Source: Owenia fusiformis (taxonomy: Eukaryota > Annelida > Polychaeta > Sabellida > Oweniidae). From it: 64,000 nt of DNA. The stretch lies in contig CAIIXF020000001.1 in assembly GCA_903813345.2 (NCBI GenBank), positions 15,521,915 to 15,585,914 of the forward strand. Reading direction: 5' to 3'. Below are positions 21,801-33,423 of the stretch, piece after piece. Below the pieces are notes generated by a model. That model saw nothing but the letters and a program-made list of their open reading frames with translations, was not told where the DNA came from and ran no database searches. The first letter of the stretch is position 1. Each line of letters opens with the position of its first letter. The translations under genes and the position numbers were made by a program.

Positions 21801-23454
21801 TGGCTCTGTACACTATGAAACACAAGCTGTATGAAAAGGGGAAAGGCCAAATAAGTTGTGTAAATCTTGTTGTCTGAAATGTGCCATTCATATGCCTGTA
21901 ACAATCAATTGCAGCTTCTGTGACTAGGCTACAATTAATAGGATCTGAAAAATCCTGACTTAACTTAATTCTAGGATCCATGCTAGAAGTCATATTACAA
22001 GTCATGGTAGTATTGTCAAAGTCACATATTTTAATTGGAAAACGTGAAATGATGACCTTTGGCAAAGTTATTGTTGTTGTTATGCTTGTGGGCTCGTTTG
22101 AAGGAGTTAATGAACTTGTTGCTTTATCCATATTCTGAGTTGTCAAACCATATGTTAACATTTCCAGAGTCATTGTACTCGGAGTTACCATGTTTGGATC
22201 AGATGGTGATGACATGACCATTGTCCAATTAACATTTGTAAAGTTTTCATTATCTCTTCTCATGCTCTCTGTATGAACACCTGAGAGACCAGGGGAAGTG
22301 CTTATATTAACATACTTAACATGGTCATCTTCACTGCCGCTTGTCACAGGACCAGAGGAAGTGCTTGTATTGTTCATAACTCTGTCATCTTCACTGTCCC
22401 TTGTCACAGGACCAGAGGGAGTGCTTGTATTGTTCGTAACACTGCCATCTTCACCGTTCCTTGTCACAGGACCAGAGGGAGTGCTTGTATTGTTCATTAC
22501 ATGGTCATCTTCACTGCCGCTTGTCACAGGACCAGAGGAAGTGCTTGTATTGTTCATAACTCTGTCATCTTCATCGTCCCTTGTCACAGGACCAGAGGGA
22601 GTGCTTGTATTGTTCGTAACACTGCCATCTTCACCGTTCCTTGTCACAGGACCAGAGTGAGTGCTTGTATTGTTCATAACATGGTCATCTTCACTGCCGC
22701 TTGTCACAGGACCAGAGGGAGTGCTTGTATTGTTCATAAAACTGCCATCTTCACTGTCCCATGTTACAGGACCAGGGGTAGTGCTTGTATTGTTCATAAC
22801 ATGTTCATATTCACTGCCACTTGTCACAGGACCAGAGGGAGTGCTTGTATTGTTCATAACATGGTCATCTTCACTGCCACTTGTCACAGGACCAGAGGGA
22901 GTGCTTGTATTGTTCATAAAACTGCCATTTTCACTGTCCCATGTTGCAGGACCAGGGGTAGTGCTTGTATTGTTCATAACACTGCCATATTCACTGTCCC
23001 ATGTTACAGGACCAGGGATAGTGCTTGTATTGTTCATAACATGGTCATCTTCACTGCCGCTTGTCACAGGACCAGATTGAGTACTTGTATTGTTCATAAC
23101 ACTGCCATCTTCACTGTACCATGTTACAGGACCAGAGGGAGTGCTGGTATTGTTCATAACATGGTCATGTTCACTACCTCTTGTCACATTATCTGAATGA
23201 ACATCTGAGGGATGATGGGAAGTGCTTGTATGGTATACATTATCTAAAGTTTCTCCTGTGTGATTTCTTGCCTCATCCTGTTTTCTCTCATGAGGTGCTT
23301 CTGACAATTTGGTTTTATCATCATTCACTGGTTCTTTTTGAGGATTTGTTGTATCTAATAATGTTGGATGAGCTATAGGCGTTGTAGAACCTTTGCTTTC
23401 TACCACTGTTCCCAGCACTACTAACCAAGTCATGACTACAGTCAGTGATGCCAT
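18868..23454 (-). CDS. Class A GPCR with mucin-like and WPF-repeat ectodomain
   Basis: Intronless, 1528 residues. Residues 1-20 are a signal peptide. About 92-378 are 14 tandem 20-residue units with the core VMNNTST, each carrying an N-glycosylation site and a Thr/Ser cluster. About 470-1155 are roughly 18 units of the form W-P-F-x-F-x(2-4)-C-x(7-14)-L-x-C; WPF occurs 13 times, often as two Trp blocks 8-9 residues apart. About 1170-1475 are seven membrane helices with a class A peptide-receptor look, ending LNASLNFVLY and a short basic tail. Key motifs are altered: TANRF replaces the DRY region, CFVMP replaces CWxP, and helix 1 reads GSVLS. The helix 7 ending recalls FMRFamide-type receptors, but the ligand is unknown. 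It presumably signals or adheres at the cell surface. The start is the ATG giving the signal peptide. Confidence 0.88.
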   Translation of the reverse strand: MASLTVVMTWLVVLGTVVESKGSTTPIAHPTLLDTTNPQKEPVNDDKTKLSEAPHERKQDEARNHTGETLDNVYHTSTSHHPSDVHSDNVTRGSEHDHVMNNTSTPSGPVTWYSEDGSVMNNTSTQSGPVTSGSEDDHVMNNTSTIPGPVTWDSEYGSVMNNTSTTPGPATWDSENGSFMNNTSTPSGPVTSGSEDDHVMNNTSTPSGPVTSGSEYEHVMNNTSTTPGPVTWDSEDGSFMNNTSTPSGPVTSGSEDDHVMNNTSTHSGPVTRNGEDGSVTNNTSTPSGPVTRDDEDDRVMNNTSTSSGPVTSGSEDDHVMNNTSTPSGPVTRNGEDGSVTNNTSTPSGPVTRDSEDDRVMNNTSTSSGPVTSGSEDDHVKYVNISTSPGLSGVHTESMRRDNENFTNVNWTMVMSSPSDPNMVTPSTMTLEMLTYGLTTQNMDKATSSLTPSNEPTSITTTITLPKVIISRFPIKICDFDNTTMTCNMTSSMDPRIKLSQDFSDPINCSLVTEAAIDCYRHMNGTFQTTRFTQLIWPFPFSYSLCFIVYRANETLHCRIGTAVQYNWIMWPFNLKPSSCLLLNNQSIYCIDEHQTLYNNDSKVVPPLQWSYELVLIEWPFPFSFLCRMYNNETLYCYPYQRGGLFRSIILKWPFSFISFKTCDYNNAFSLTCYIQRNPKISTKLAKLNWPFRTVAIIWPFTFSPLRCRPGQNKTLYCPILRQFQHHYAQLQWPFPFSPYHCIYRRRGMLHCYLKSNVTLVESTPLTWSFDVFELKWPFPFALRYCNNIQTDQTILCYRSSKGELFVKLEVQWNFPFPLAACVLDYTRHQLTCYMNTMSNKSITAHTGLEASKWLFRTVSVKWPFLFSPLMCNLFTKATGDEVFFYCINTHGNKTIAHYWPFEFSPYQCIAISLKALRCFIQNNQTDEVSSDHQLNWPYLKSAVIPWPFASHQPTLCILELGNENQTLYCYNGTKFSKSKYELPVVAFHWPFPFPSTTCVAAKRKLMCDIMEGPTNITYIPDKLPMSFLEAFCVINRNSRATHSLKCNVKYDSQYSIFRAHWPHISPPGNCILITSSSSIRLSCAVQNSSTYVETPWPFSSPPMSCELKGRSLLNQTLQCMVKNSKSTLLKTPWLFDFLPTPCMLQHNMRNIFCCPPFNKGYTTFTRQVEFIIGFWTSLFVCLFGLIGSVLSFLVLSTSQIHSSIVILKGVSVCDGSFCLWYLTFELYKNIYYGKRNWILNHGSESVHVLPWVNPYIEEIESILIHISIWFIVLLTANRFVIVCKPMKAKILCTIRRTTISMILLVIVCLGSSVPSFLMVEPYWSKSWCSEERWVEEKYTKLGGSPMFLKIYVICFKPLVFHILPTVSVIMMTIAILVSLKKASKKRAEMRGTGVTTASKNEDKLTRLFIAVAVMFLCFVMPRVVADIMRAQDLLFFPTSFQDPTGFIDSMKNNNKTIYLHIVSNLCLRLNASLNFVLYILVNKEFRENLCHLPNRLICRCYKHKRQRLRSRINGSPYASRHHMVTTQI
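22321..23180 (-). repeat. 60-bp coding minisatellite (mucin-like repeat of the GPCR)
   Basis: About 14 units of 60 bp encode the 20-residue repeat. Two unit types alternate (SGSEDDH and WDSEDGS variants). The stretch 22321-22680 is a 180-bp three-unit block repeated twice, a recent higher-order duplication. Because the period is a multiple of three, the opposite strand also stays open; those frames are shadows. Confidence 0.92.
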
Positions 23455-25735
23455 ATTTTGTCAATGGACAATATTCTTCAGATCAAACATCAAAGGTATG
23501 TTGTCTGCATGGCTTGATTGCTACCACATAATCTTTGATACCAAAAGCTTGATGTTTCTGTTTCTTTTTTGAGGTGGTCCTTTTGTCCTGAAACGTTTTT
23601 TAGATGTTTTCAATGCCTAATTTAATGTGTTATTATCATCATTCAATTTAGGTTTTTGGCCTATGCCCTAGATATAGAATGAAACTAATACCAGATTGAA
23701 TATACCAGTATGACTGTTCTATCTGATTAGTCATTGTCTAGGAGGGCCTGTTCCCAATCAGATTTAGCAATTACTTGACCACTGGTTTAAACTCAACCTA
23801 TAGCAACACTTTCTGATGATATATTAAAACTTTCAAATAAATTATTGTTTCCCAATGAGTTTATTTTGCTTCAAATAATATTCAGTTTTATCACAAGATT
23901 TTGAAAATTTGACTTTAGTGTCTTTCTGAACATGTTTGAGATACATGATTTGAAAAAAAGAACCGATTGATTCTTATATGATTTAAGTTATTTGTGATAA
24001 ACATGTTATCAGTTGATATCAGATTAGAAATGTACAATATATTATTTATCTGATATTCATTAATATAAAAATGTATATTTCCAACTCATTAGTCCAAATG
24101 ATATGCCTGTGTTCAAATCATATGGTATTTTAGACATGAAATTTCAAGAAGATTCTATAAGAAAAATAATTCTCTAAGACTACTTACATTTAAGAAATAT
24201 TAAATTGTCCTTTCCTGTTCAATTGTTTCATCCAGATAGAAAATATTGTGACAAGCAATAGGTGGATTAACATCTGTGTGTATAGTTGTTCATTTAATGT
24301 TATCTATTTATTTATTTTTAGCTCATAAATAATTAATATATATCTGATAGTGTGTATCTTGATGGGTGAGGTATGAGTGTGTGTTATAACACCTGTAAAG
24401 TAATGTGAACAGTATGGGATTGTGCATACAAGCATACACCTACCTAGGAAATTAACGACACACACATACTTGTTTTTATTGTTTCAGGAGTTTTGAATTC
24501 ATCGTCTGTGATGTGTGCATGTGCAAAATTAATAGACTTTGACATGAAGCCTCTTTTCTGTAATTATCGATGGTTCAAAACTCATTCAGTCATGTAGAAA
24601 GTGAATTAGCTGTCTTTTAAAATCAAAAATGATTAGAAGTTTCTCATTTTATTCCTTAGTTACATTCATATTGATGTTTTATCTAGTTTAGATAAAAAAA
24701 ATGGTATTCTTGTGACCAGTTGAAAAATAATTTTTTTGCTTTCTTGCAATACTATTCCACTGAATGTACTTGTTGAGATTTGATCAACTTGAGTTCTTCT
24801 GGGAAAGTGAGGATTTTGTACCTATTACCATGGTGACATATACAACATGGATGATGGTATCCCATTGCTAAATCATTAGTCAATGGTGTATATATGAATA
24901 TGTGGTGTATTTTGGGAATGGATTAATGGAATGGGATTTCTGTATTGATCTTACAAACAGCTTTTCCATCCTGGTCCTGCTCCATGAAATTAAAGGAAAA
25001 GGATATTTTTATTACAGTATGGTATTAATATTTTAGCGTTTTCACTATTTTTCAGTTAATTCTTGACAAAACTGAGATTATTTTTTTAAATATTTTTAAT
25101 CACCCTCATTATACACAAAATAGCAGAACAAAAGAATAGTTTTTTGTTCAAGCAATGTTTGGTGTTATCTGTCCAGTGGTGAATACTGTATCACGTTATT
25201 CATAAATACAGTTAGTGATATTCATATTAGTTATATAAAACTCTACTACTTTTTTTATCCAATCTTGCATTTCATCTCCCAAAAGATCTCTTCTACCAAA
25301 TATATCCACTGACTTTCAAGAGAAGCCCATAAAATAACCAATCATTTAACAGGATATATTTGTATTTTGATGGATTGTCTGTTGTCTTTCACATTAGAGT
25401 ATTGACCATACAGATGAAGTAGCACATTGTCAAATAATTAGTAACATCATGTTATTGCAATATCTGGAAAACATTCATTAATCAATGTTTGTGGTGGAGA
25501 TATCAAAGGAAGTTGCCTTGAGAATATATTGATCTCAATGCCACTTTTCAGCTTTTCAAACAATCGTATCCTTCTAGAAATCCCATGACGCAATTGGACA
25601 CATGATGTTTTTAACACATATAATTAAGTGGAAGATGTAGGATTTTCTTTCACAAGTCTGAATTAGATCATAGTTTATCACCTTTAGATTTTTATTTATT
25701 AATGATCACAAAGTAATAAGTGGTAGTACTGTGAT
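23455..25735. other. No gene recognised
   Basis: This is the upstream side of the minus-strand GPCR, so its promoter should lie in the first kilobase, but I see no clear TATA, initiator or 5' exon. The rest is AT-rich and largely free of obvious repeats. Confidence 0.4.
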
Positions 25736-25875
25736 ACAGTAGTGGTGACATACATGTATTGTTATAGTCTCCAACTTTTTTGTGAACGGCGTTCAGCATC
25801 CGGAAATTGGTGTTTTGCGTTAAGCAATCAGTGTCTGTAACAAATACCAGTTAGCGACATTTTGCATGATTTATG
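25736..25875 (+). repeat. Dispersed 'GTGGTGACAT' family, short copy
   Basis: GTGGTGACATACATG, TTATAGTCTCCAAC, TTTTGTGAACGGCGTTC, GTGTCTGTAACAAAT and the tail GCGACATTTTGCATG occur in family order. It lacks the internal tandem repeats of the long copy. Confidence 0.75.
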
Positions 25876-27235
25876 CCTTGTTTATTATATTTACACGTAT
25901 ATTAATTAGAAAAACCAATTCTTTGCAGAAATTAGCTTGATTATGGATTAGGCATCAAATGATTTGTTGTAATGAATATCTGTTACCAACATCAGTGCAA
26001 TTGGCACATGGGATGAAATAATGGAATAAAAGTCTCTAGTATAATCTACATACAGTTTTCAAAATCATTTTGATTGTCATTTCTAAATCATTTTTTAGGT
26101 TCCTGTAAATGGATCATGAAAATCTTCCATTCATCAGAATACTAAAATGGCTATAAATTGAAAATATTAGATTTAAATCTCGGAGTAATTGTATCTTCGC
26201 CATATATCCCACGCTTAGCCTCACAATCAATAAATTCTTGGAACTTTGATTGGGAACTATTGATGTTGATGTAACACTATACAATTTTTTACAACAGCCT
26301 TTCTAGTATTTTACTGATTAACTCTTTCTCCAGTTTTGTTCATTTACTTGTTAATAGCTTTACATTAATTAAGGAGGCTAGCAGAACATCATGGGAGCAC
26401 AATGGAGCAAATAACAGGAATGAAGCTAAAAAGGGTTTATCACAAATTTAGCTGTTCAAGGATTGAAAATGTGGGCAGTGGACATTAGACAAATGGTATG
26501 GAAACAATGAATCTAACAGACAGCTCCCTCAAAACTGATTTACATGTAGTTATCCATTCTCAGAGATAATTGCCTCCCCCTCCCTCTAACATGTGGCCCT
26601 GACTGACCCTGAATATTCATCACTGCGCTATTATTTAAACTAATGGGAGACTCTGAGACAATTAACACAAGGATATCTTAATCAATCAAGCTATTGGAAG
26701 AACTTGCATTTCTGCTATAGAATTTTCTGGACATTCAGTGAATCATGATATTTGTCTATTTGATCAGTTAATGGATAATATTCTGTTGCCGCACCGAGAG
26801 GAAGTCATGCATATGTTAAGTGTGCACAACAGATTCTTACACAAGTGGAATAATATGAGGAGGGAGTGATTTATTACCAGTATATCCTATAAAAGTGGAG
26901 TGGTGCTTCAATGCAAGACATTAGTATGCAAATATCTCTTCAGATGAGGCTAATGTTAAGTTGTGGCTTATTATAAAGCTTAAATAGAACTTTTTATTGG
27001 ATAATTATCAGTACTGATCAGAACAAGATTTATAAGGTGAGTTAATTAGTTCACTAGGTTCATTTAAAATAATAATTTAAATGAAAAAAGCGCAATTTTA
27101 TTATATGGAAATTTGAAATAAATGCTATTTCAAGTGCCTGGATATAATATTTAAAATGAAATTACTTGAAATAAATATACCAGTAAATACATGTACATGT
27201 AGTTAACTTTTATTCCATGATAACATGTTTTCCCT
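25876..27235. other. No gene recognised
   Basis: Mostly unique-looking AT-rich sequence. The segment around 26500-26960 is less AT-skewed and non-repetitive, so it could be regulatory, but only cross-species alignment could show this. Confidence 0.35.
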
Positions 27236-28345
27236 GGGAAATAAACTGGGAATAGAATTGATATTCAAGAAATCCTGTATTGGATCCCATATCAGCAAAA
27301 ATCCCATATCAGATCCCGTATCAGAACTATTCTCATGGATTTCTTTTGATTTTTACATATTTTGTTCTAAAACTGTAAATGAAAGTTGAAAATTGTTACA
27401 TGAAAAATCAAATTGTATCATTTTATGTCAACATCATTGGGTGATAGCAAATCAAACTTGAAAATGAATAAGCTTTAAAAAAATGTTATGGAATGAATAG
27501 GTTATTGACGGTTGTGATGGAATTTGAATATTTTTTCCTTGAAAAAAATATGATATTGGCCTCAGAAAATATTATATTTACACTCGGGCGGTCGCGCTTG
27601 GACAATATAATATTTTCCTTGGCCAACATCATATTTTCCCTCGGAATGAAATTCATTTTCCATCCCTCCCATTAAATAACTTCTATTTATCCCATGATAC
27701 TACTACTTCCCGATGAATAACACCCGGGAATATTTTTGATATTGAAAAAAAATCGTATTGTCCAACCCAATCCCACTCACAAAAATCATATTCACCTACC
27801 AATCCCACCTCCCGAGAATTTTTGATAAACAAAGCTTCCTATTTCGTACAGTTGAGTCGATAGAGCGTGCTATAATGATGTTCTTATGTGAGAAACATAT
27901 TTTCCAAATGAAGTTCAAAATAGAGATTTTAAAATGTAAGGAGAATGAAACTATAAAACCTTATTAAACAAAGGCTAATTGTAATTTCACCATCATGCTC
28001 TGACACAGTCAATGTCATAGAAATCTGAGCAATAAGTGAATGCCCTGATGCACTTGTATACCATATTGTTGATTTTTTATATTGATGTGTTTAAGTTTAT
28101 GTTATACATTAAAAAAAATTTATTTGAAAATGTCATAAAGTTAGGTCATATAAACTAAATAATATAGTCTGGTTTTGTTTCATACAAAAATCAGATATGG
28201 ATATTGAACTATTGATTTTATGAAGAGAGTTATGAATATCATGGGATAAAAAGCTGGCCTCCGGGCCCTCGGGAAATATTGTGTTCTCCCTCTGAATAAA
28301 ACCCATATTGAATCCCTCCCAGTAAATAACCTCTATATATTGATA
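27236..28345. repeat. Cluster of 'CCCTCGG...AAATAT' repeat fragments
   Basis: Fragments at 27236-27330, 27520-27800 and 28250-28340 share wording such as CTCGGGAAATATTGTG, ATCCCTCCCAGTAAATAAC and ATATTTTCCCTCGGAATGAA. A further copy lies at 61860-62205. No coding potential; this looks like a degenerate interspersed family. Confidence 0.55.
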
Positions 28346-30264
28346 CAATCAGTTAATTTAACCAATCTCAGACTATTAACCTCTTAAATCCCAGGTTCTA
28401 AAATTCGGTTGAAACCAGGGAATTTTTCATTTTTGCCATGACATTTTACTACATGCATATACAACAGGTGATGCTCAATTTAGTGACATTAGTCGGCAGA
28501 GATCATTTCTACACATTTTAAAACATTTTTGGTGTAAATTGGATGAAAATTGTTAAAATTAGAGCAATTTTAAAGAAAAATGTTGTGACGGATTTGCTCG
28601 TCACTCTAGTTTTCAAAGTCGTTTCCAAGGTGACGAGAAATCTCGTCAATCTGGGTAGTCAAGACGTTAATCTACAACCTATAAGACCATATAGAAATCA
28701 GCTTAGACTAATCTGAACAGCACAGTTATCATGAAAGTTTTTCAGCAGACATGACCAGCCTACTTTTTATGTGGAAATCAAATTCAAGTTATTTAGATAA
28801 TAATGGAAAAGTTAGAGATGCTGGTATCATACATATAGGTAATTCCTCTCCCAACTGATGGGATAATCATCAACATTGAAAAGTAGTTCACCTGCAGTAG
28901 CTGCATTGATGCTCATTCTTTTATCAAAAGATGTAATTTGTGTTGCTAGGTGCTTATTTGAGCTGGAGAGGCTAAATTATTATTCATTAACGACTATAAG
29001 AGGTAGTTATTTAGGCATAATGGAACTCTACATTTTCAGCCTGCTTAATAGAATTGTTCTTGTGAAATTAGAAATCATTTAACCTGTCTGATCTGAACAT
29101 AAAAATACATAGAGTTCACCTGCTTGAGTTCTATACCATAGAATTGCCTCTATTATTGCTAAGCTGGTGAATTTGTTTCAGTTTAATTAAAGGTTCTGTG
29201 AAAAAGAATAACCACAGTTGTTGTTTTTTATTTTATTAATTAAAACATGTTTTTGAATAAAAAAGAGGAATTTTAATCAAACTTCATAAAATATTTACTT
29301 TCATGGTCTTACAGCATTCAGATACCAAGATTTACTTTGTATTGTGTTGGTTGCTATAATCAGGATGCACATGGTAGATGCTAACTATGGTTCATTGATT
29401 ATTCTGGAAAGAGAACTGCAAATTATTTTATTGAAGTATAGTTATTTTACATGCAATGTTCGTCAAAGCTTAACAGTCTACCAGAGAGCTACTTGAGTTA
29501 ACAATAACTGGGAACAGTTAGAACTGTAACGGGCATTTGAGACAAATGCAAAGTAAAGCCTTGGATAAAGGTAAAGTAAGAGTGAGATTAATTTAAGAAG
29601 CTAGTAATATTATCTGAGATTGTTTCCTCTTGTGCCTAGGTGAGTAAATGTCAAAGGAGTTGATCAGTTCCAGGGTGTTATGGAAAAGATCTCACAAATA
29701 CTTCCAGTTTTGTTGTATTTGTAGGATTTATTCAACTGCTGACTGTGGCTGATTGTTCTTAATTAGTAATGTTCTTTTGTCTTGTTTCATGAAAAATTCT
29801 CGTCTTTATATTTGGAATCAGAAATACATTTTGGGACAGAAGTGGCAAAATTCATGTTAATTTTTTCGTTACAAAAGTTAACATCAGAATTGTTTTTTTT
29901 TTTTTGACATACAAAAATTAGGTAAACAAAATATTTCAAAAACTCTCATGCCAATAAAATAATGTTTTATGACTTTGTACTTTCAGATTGTGGCCAGAAT
30001 TTATGCGGCACTAGATGACACACACATGATATACAGCCCACTTTAGAGAACAACAAAAGAACATTAGATCTGTGTACTGGTGTAATAACTCAACTTGGTC
30101 TAATTTATGTCCAATATGAGAACTTTTAGCAAATTGGAAGTGTTGATCCTAGATCAGTAAGAGGACATAACTTTTACCATCGGAACATCATATTCATAAA
30201 AGCTCATAATACAGATTAGATATCAGACAGGATTGCTGATTAACAGTAAGGTCCCTTAAGGATA
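28346..30264. other. No coding exon; likely 5' region of the downstream gene
   Basis: A good 3' splice site (TTGTACTTTCAG) lies at 29975-29986, so the coding exon of the gene at 30265 may begin at 29987 with about 280 bases of 5' untranslated sequence. Nothing else was recognised. Confidence 0.4.
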
Positions 30265-30762
30265 ATGGAAATGAATTACCTCCGGAATGACAGCTCTGTG
30301 CATAAAAATGTTTATTTCCCAAAGGCCTATGGGGACAGGCCCATAGGTAGTAAACATGACACTGATGGATACACCGATTCGGACGATCGACCAAGCGCAA
30401 TTGGTATTGGAATAACATTTGCAGTGTTGGTCTCCCTTTTCCTCTTGTTCTTCCTGTTTCTGGACCTCAGGAAACCGTTTAACAGAATAGCCGCCCGGTT
30501 CTGCCCAGGCTATGTTTCACGAAAGGACAGCTATCAGTCGGTTCATAGTTATCTCTCATTTGGAAGTGATTCTTTGAATGGAGATGTGCCAAGGAGACTT
30601 TCAACATTTCAAACCATTGAGCGACGTGTTTCAGAATTTGTCGGCATCAAAGAAGGGGATCGTCCTTCTAATAGACGCTACAGCAAAATAACAGATGATT
30701 CTTTGGTAGACTCAAAGATGCAAATGAAACAGGAAAAGCGACGCTTCAGTTGCAATGTATAA
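30265..30762 (+). CDS. Small single-pass membrane protein, function unknown
   Basis: 165 residues beginning ATGGAAATG, with an in-frame stop just upstream at 30247. Residues 1-44 are polar with one N-glycosylation site (NDSS). Residues 45-67 form one hydrophobic helix (AIGIGITFAVLVSLFLLFFL). The remaining 98 residues are Ser- and Arg-rich, with possible kinase sites (RRLS, RRFS), and end in FSCNV. I do not recognise the family. The topology is probably N-out, C-in, because Arg and Lys flank the C-terminal side of the helix. Codon content is more balanced and less AT-rich than the surroundings, which supports a real gene. An upstream untranslated exon is likely because a 3' splice site lies at 29986. 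ATTAAA at 30836 could be the poly(A) signal. Confidence 0.7.
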   Translation: MEMNYLRNDSSVHKNVYFPKAYGDRPIGSKHDTDGYTDSDDRPSAIGIGITFAVLVSLFLLFFLFLDLRKPFNRIAARFCPGYVSRKDSYQSVHSYLSFGSDSLNGDVPRRLSTFQTIERRVSEFVGIKEGDRPSNRRYSKITDDSLVDSKMQMKQEKRRFSCNV

Positions 30763-30903
30763 AATTGAGATTGCAGTGTTACAAACAGTTGTGCATTTGT
30801 ATTTTTAGGTGGCTTCTTATAATTTGCAAATGCATATTAAAGATGACAGTATTTATTTTGAAAGTATATGTATAGACAAAATGCTTAGAATTATATCAGT
30901 GTA

Positions 30904-31748
30904 AGGGAACATGGGGCAAAGCGGCCCAAAAAATTTAATTTTAAGTTGTTCTGTACGGGGTATTTTCGTATCTGTCAATCATCGCGCACTTTGATGTTCC
31001 ACTTTATTAATGGTTTGTGGTTTACATTTTTCGAGTGTTTTATACTTTCCTAGGACTATCTTCTGTGATTTTTCAATGGTCAAAAATATTGTCGAGAGTG
31101 GGGCAAAACGGCCCATGGGTGGGGCAAAACGGCCCACCCTCTGTTACATGGGTTTTGAAACCAAAATTAATCAATTACAAGACTCGTCCACAAACATCTT
31201 ATCTCAGACGTTCAAACCTTTGACAGATAAAGTATTCTTAACCCCTACCATAATTCTAGTCATTCGATATGTGTCGGAAGGAAATAAGGCACAAGCCAGA
31301 TGTTAAAATTGTTACATTTGAAAACCAATTTTTCTTGCACAATAAGATTTTTGTATGTTATAACATGTGTGGGCCGTTTTGCCCCAAAGACATGTGAATT
31401 TTCAAATAGACGTCATTTTAATTTGCCTAATATTTGAAGCTCGAAATTTTTACAAATAAAGAATAAATGTGCACACTCTGTGTAAAATGTTAAATCAAAA
31501 CGATATTCTATTGTTGCCGGATTTTTTAGAGATTCTCGTGAGAGGGGTAATTTCAAAAAAAGAGGGTGAAAAGTAGAATTACCTCTTACGTAAAGCGAGA
31601 CGCTGCTTGGTTAAAAATGGACGGTCGAGAAGGTGGCAGATATTTCAAAATTCGATTTTGTGACTTTTGAAGAACCATCTTTTTATAGTTCAAAAGATAT
31701 TTCGATGGGCCACTTTGCCCCAGAGGGCCGTTTTGCCCCATGTTCCCC
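30904..31748. mobile_element. TA-flanked element with GGGGCAAAACGGCCC ends
   Basis: The ends are inverse complements: AGGGAACATGGGGCAAAGCG on the left and GGGGAACATGGGGCAAAACG (inverted) on the right, each next to TA (30902-30903 and 31749-31750). GGGGCAAAACGGCCCA recurs inside. It is 845 bp with no transposase. TA flanks suggest a Tc1/mariner-type relative. Confidence 0.75.
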
Positions 31749-31750
31749 TA

Positions 31751-33423
31751 TGTATATATTTGAACATTCCATGTGACGTGAGATAACAGCATGTATAGTA
31801 GTGGTAGCTTTAAATTATTGAAAATCACAGGACCAATTAATCAATATTAGAATTTCTTCCTCATAAACATTCATGCATCAGTGATTTGACGTTAATGCCT
31901 TGTGTATCCTACCAAACAACTTTCTGCAGTTTGAAGTACAATGACATTAGAGTAGAGGTGAAATTATAAAAAACATTTTGTATTGATCTCTAATCTGTTT
32001 TGTCTCTGTACTTAACTGTTATGGATCTAATCTAGTTTCCTTCTTTTGTGTATTTTCTGCTCCCAGCCAAATGTCATTGCAATAAATTAGTGGGGGTTGA
32101 TCAATCCCAGTATTCTCAATGATATCATCAAAAATCCATGTTATGATTGGTTTAGAATTGTCACATGGTTGCTATGGGATATGTTGTTTTAATTAAAGGT
32201 GAGAGATCTGGAGAACTATTTATTCAATCTCATCTTAGTTGTTTACAGATCTGATTTATTATTTATTATAGATGTCCTATCTGAGCCATATCAGAAGCTG
32301 AAGCAGTTGATTGAACCATTAATTCTAGATTTCATTGAAGAATGATTATTAAATATTCATGTTATTTTAACAGTGTACATTGTATTAATTCAATGAGTCT
32401 CCAGTAATATTTGTCTGGAGGCTGCTTTAGAACTAATTACTCTGTGGCAGGGCTCTACGCTGGACTTGATCATAGAAATATATTAAATATGAGTGGCCCT
32501 AGGAGTGGGTGATAATGTAAATGTTATACGGGATTTCATACAGCTCAAGTGGTGACATATTATTATAGTCTCCAAATCTATTGTGGACAGTGTTTGGCGG
32601 TTGGTGTTCGGAGTTCTGTGTCTGTAACAAATATCAGTTGGTGACATTTTGTGTGTTGATGCCTTGTTTTTATTAAATAGCCTATATGACCCAGGCCACA
32701 GGAAAAGGGGTCTTATCTCAGATTTTTTTTGATTTTTTGTTTTTCTTAAAAAGCACAAAAAGACCTTTCAAATTAGCCATGGCTTGTGTCTTAATTTTTT
32801 CCTTGCATATATAGACCAAAAAGACGGATTTGAATTTAGTACATTTTCCTCTTAATCTTGGGCACATTTTTGACTCTGTAGCACAATTTAAATTTTTGTG
32901 ATAAGACCGGTTTTCCTATGGCAATGCTCATATATCTATATGTCTCTCAGATAGACAAAGTGATACAATCAACAGATTGTAAGTGTCCTGGTGTTATTTA
33001 TGATCAAGACAGAAACTCATTAATGAGAACAAATTGAAAAATGACAAGCCTGCCTTGGGGAAACACATCTCACATCTCATACAGAGCACTAGAGCAGCGG
33101 TAATTTGATAACACAATAGAATCAATCAGAGGGGTACAGTGCATATGTAAGTTTATGACTGTGAAACGACCTCTAGGGGATATTGGTTAAATCTTATTGC
33201 TTAAAGTATGAAACGAGCTTTGGTGTTAAGTGAAAATTACAATTGAATTATTCAACCTGATCAAAAACAGGATGCAACACGATATTAAAAACAAAATCTG
33301 ATGTTTTATGTTATTTTATTTGTTCAACAAGCTGGTGGATCATATACAACTGAGCACTGAAAACCCTTTACTTTTCATAATAATATTAGATAGGCCATGT
33401 GATCAACATTAACATGAATGGGT
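31751..33423. other. No gene recognised; one dispersed repeat at 32545-32672
   Basis: Bases 32545-32672 are a short plus-strand copy of the GTGGTGACAT family (GTGGTGACATATTATTATAG, GTGTCTGTAACAAAT, TTGGTGACATTTTGTG). The rest shows no coding exon. Confidence 0.45.

Noticed and set aside
22298-23196. Long plus-strand ORFs (120, 291 and 139 codons)
   Set aside because: They are antisense to the 60-bp coding minisatellite; a period divisible by three keeps the other strand open.
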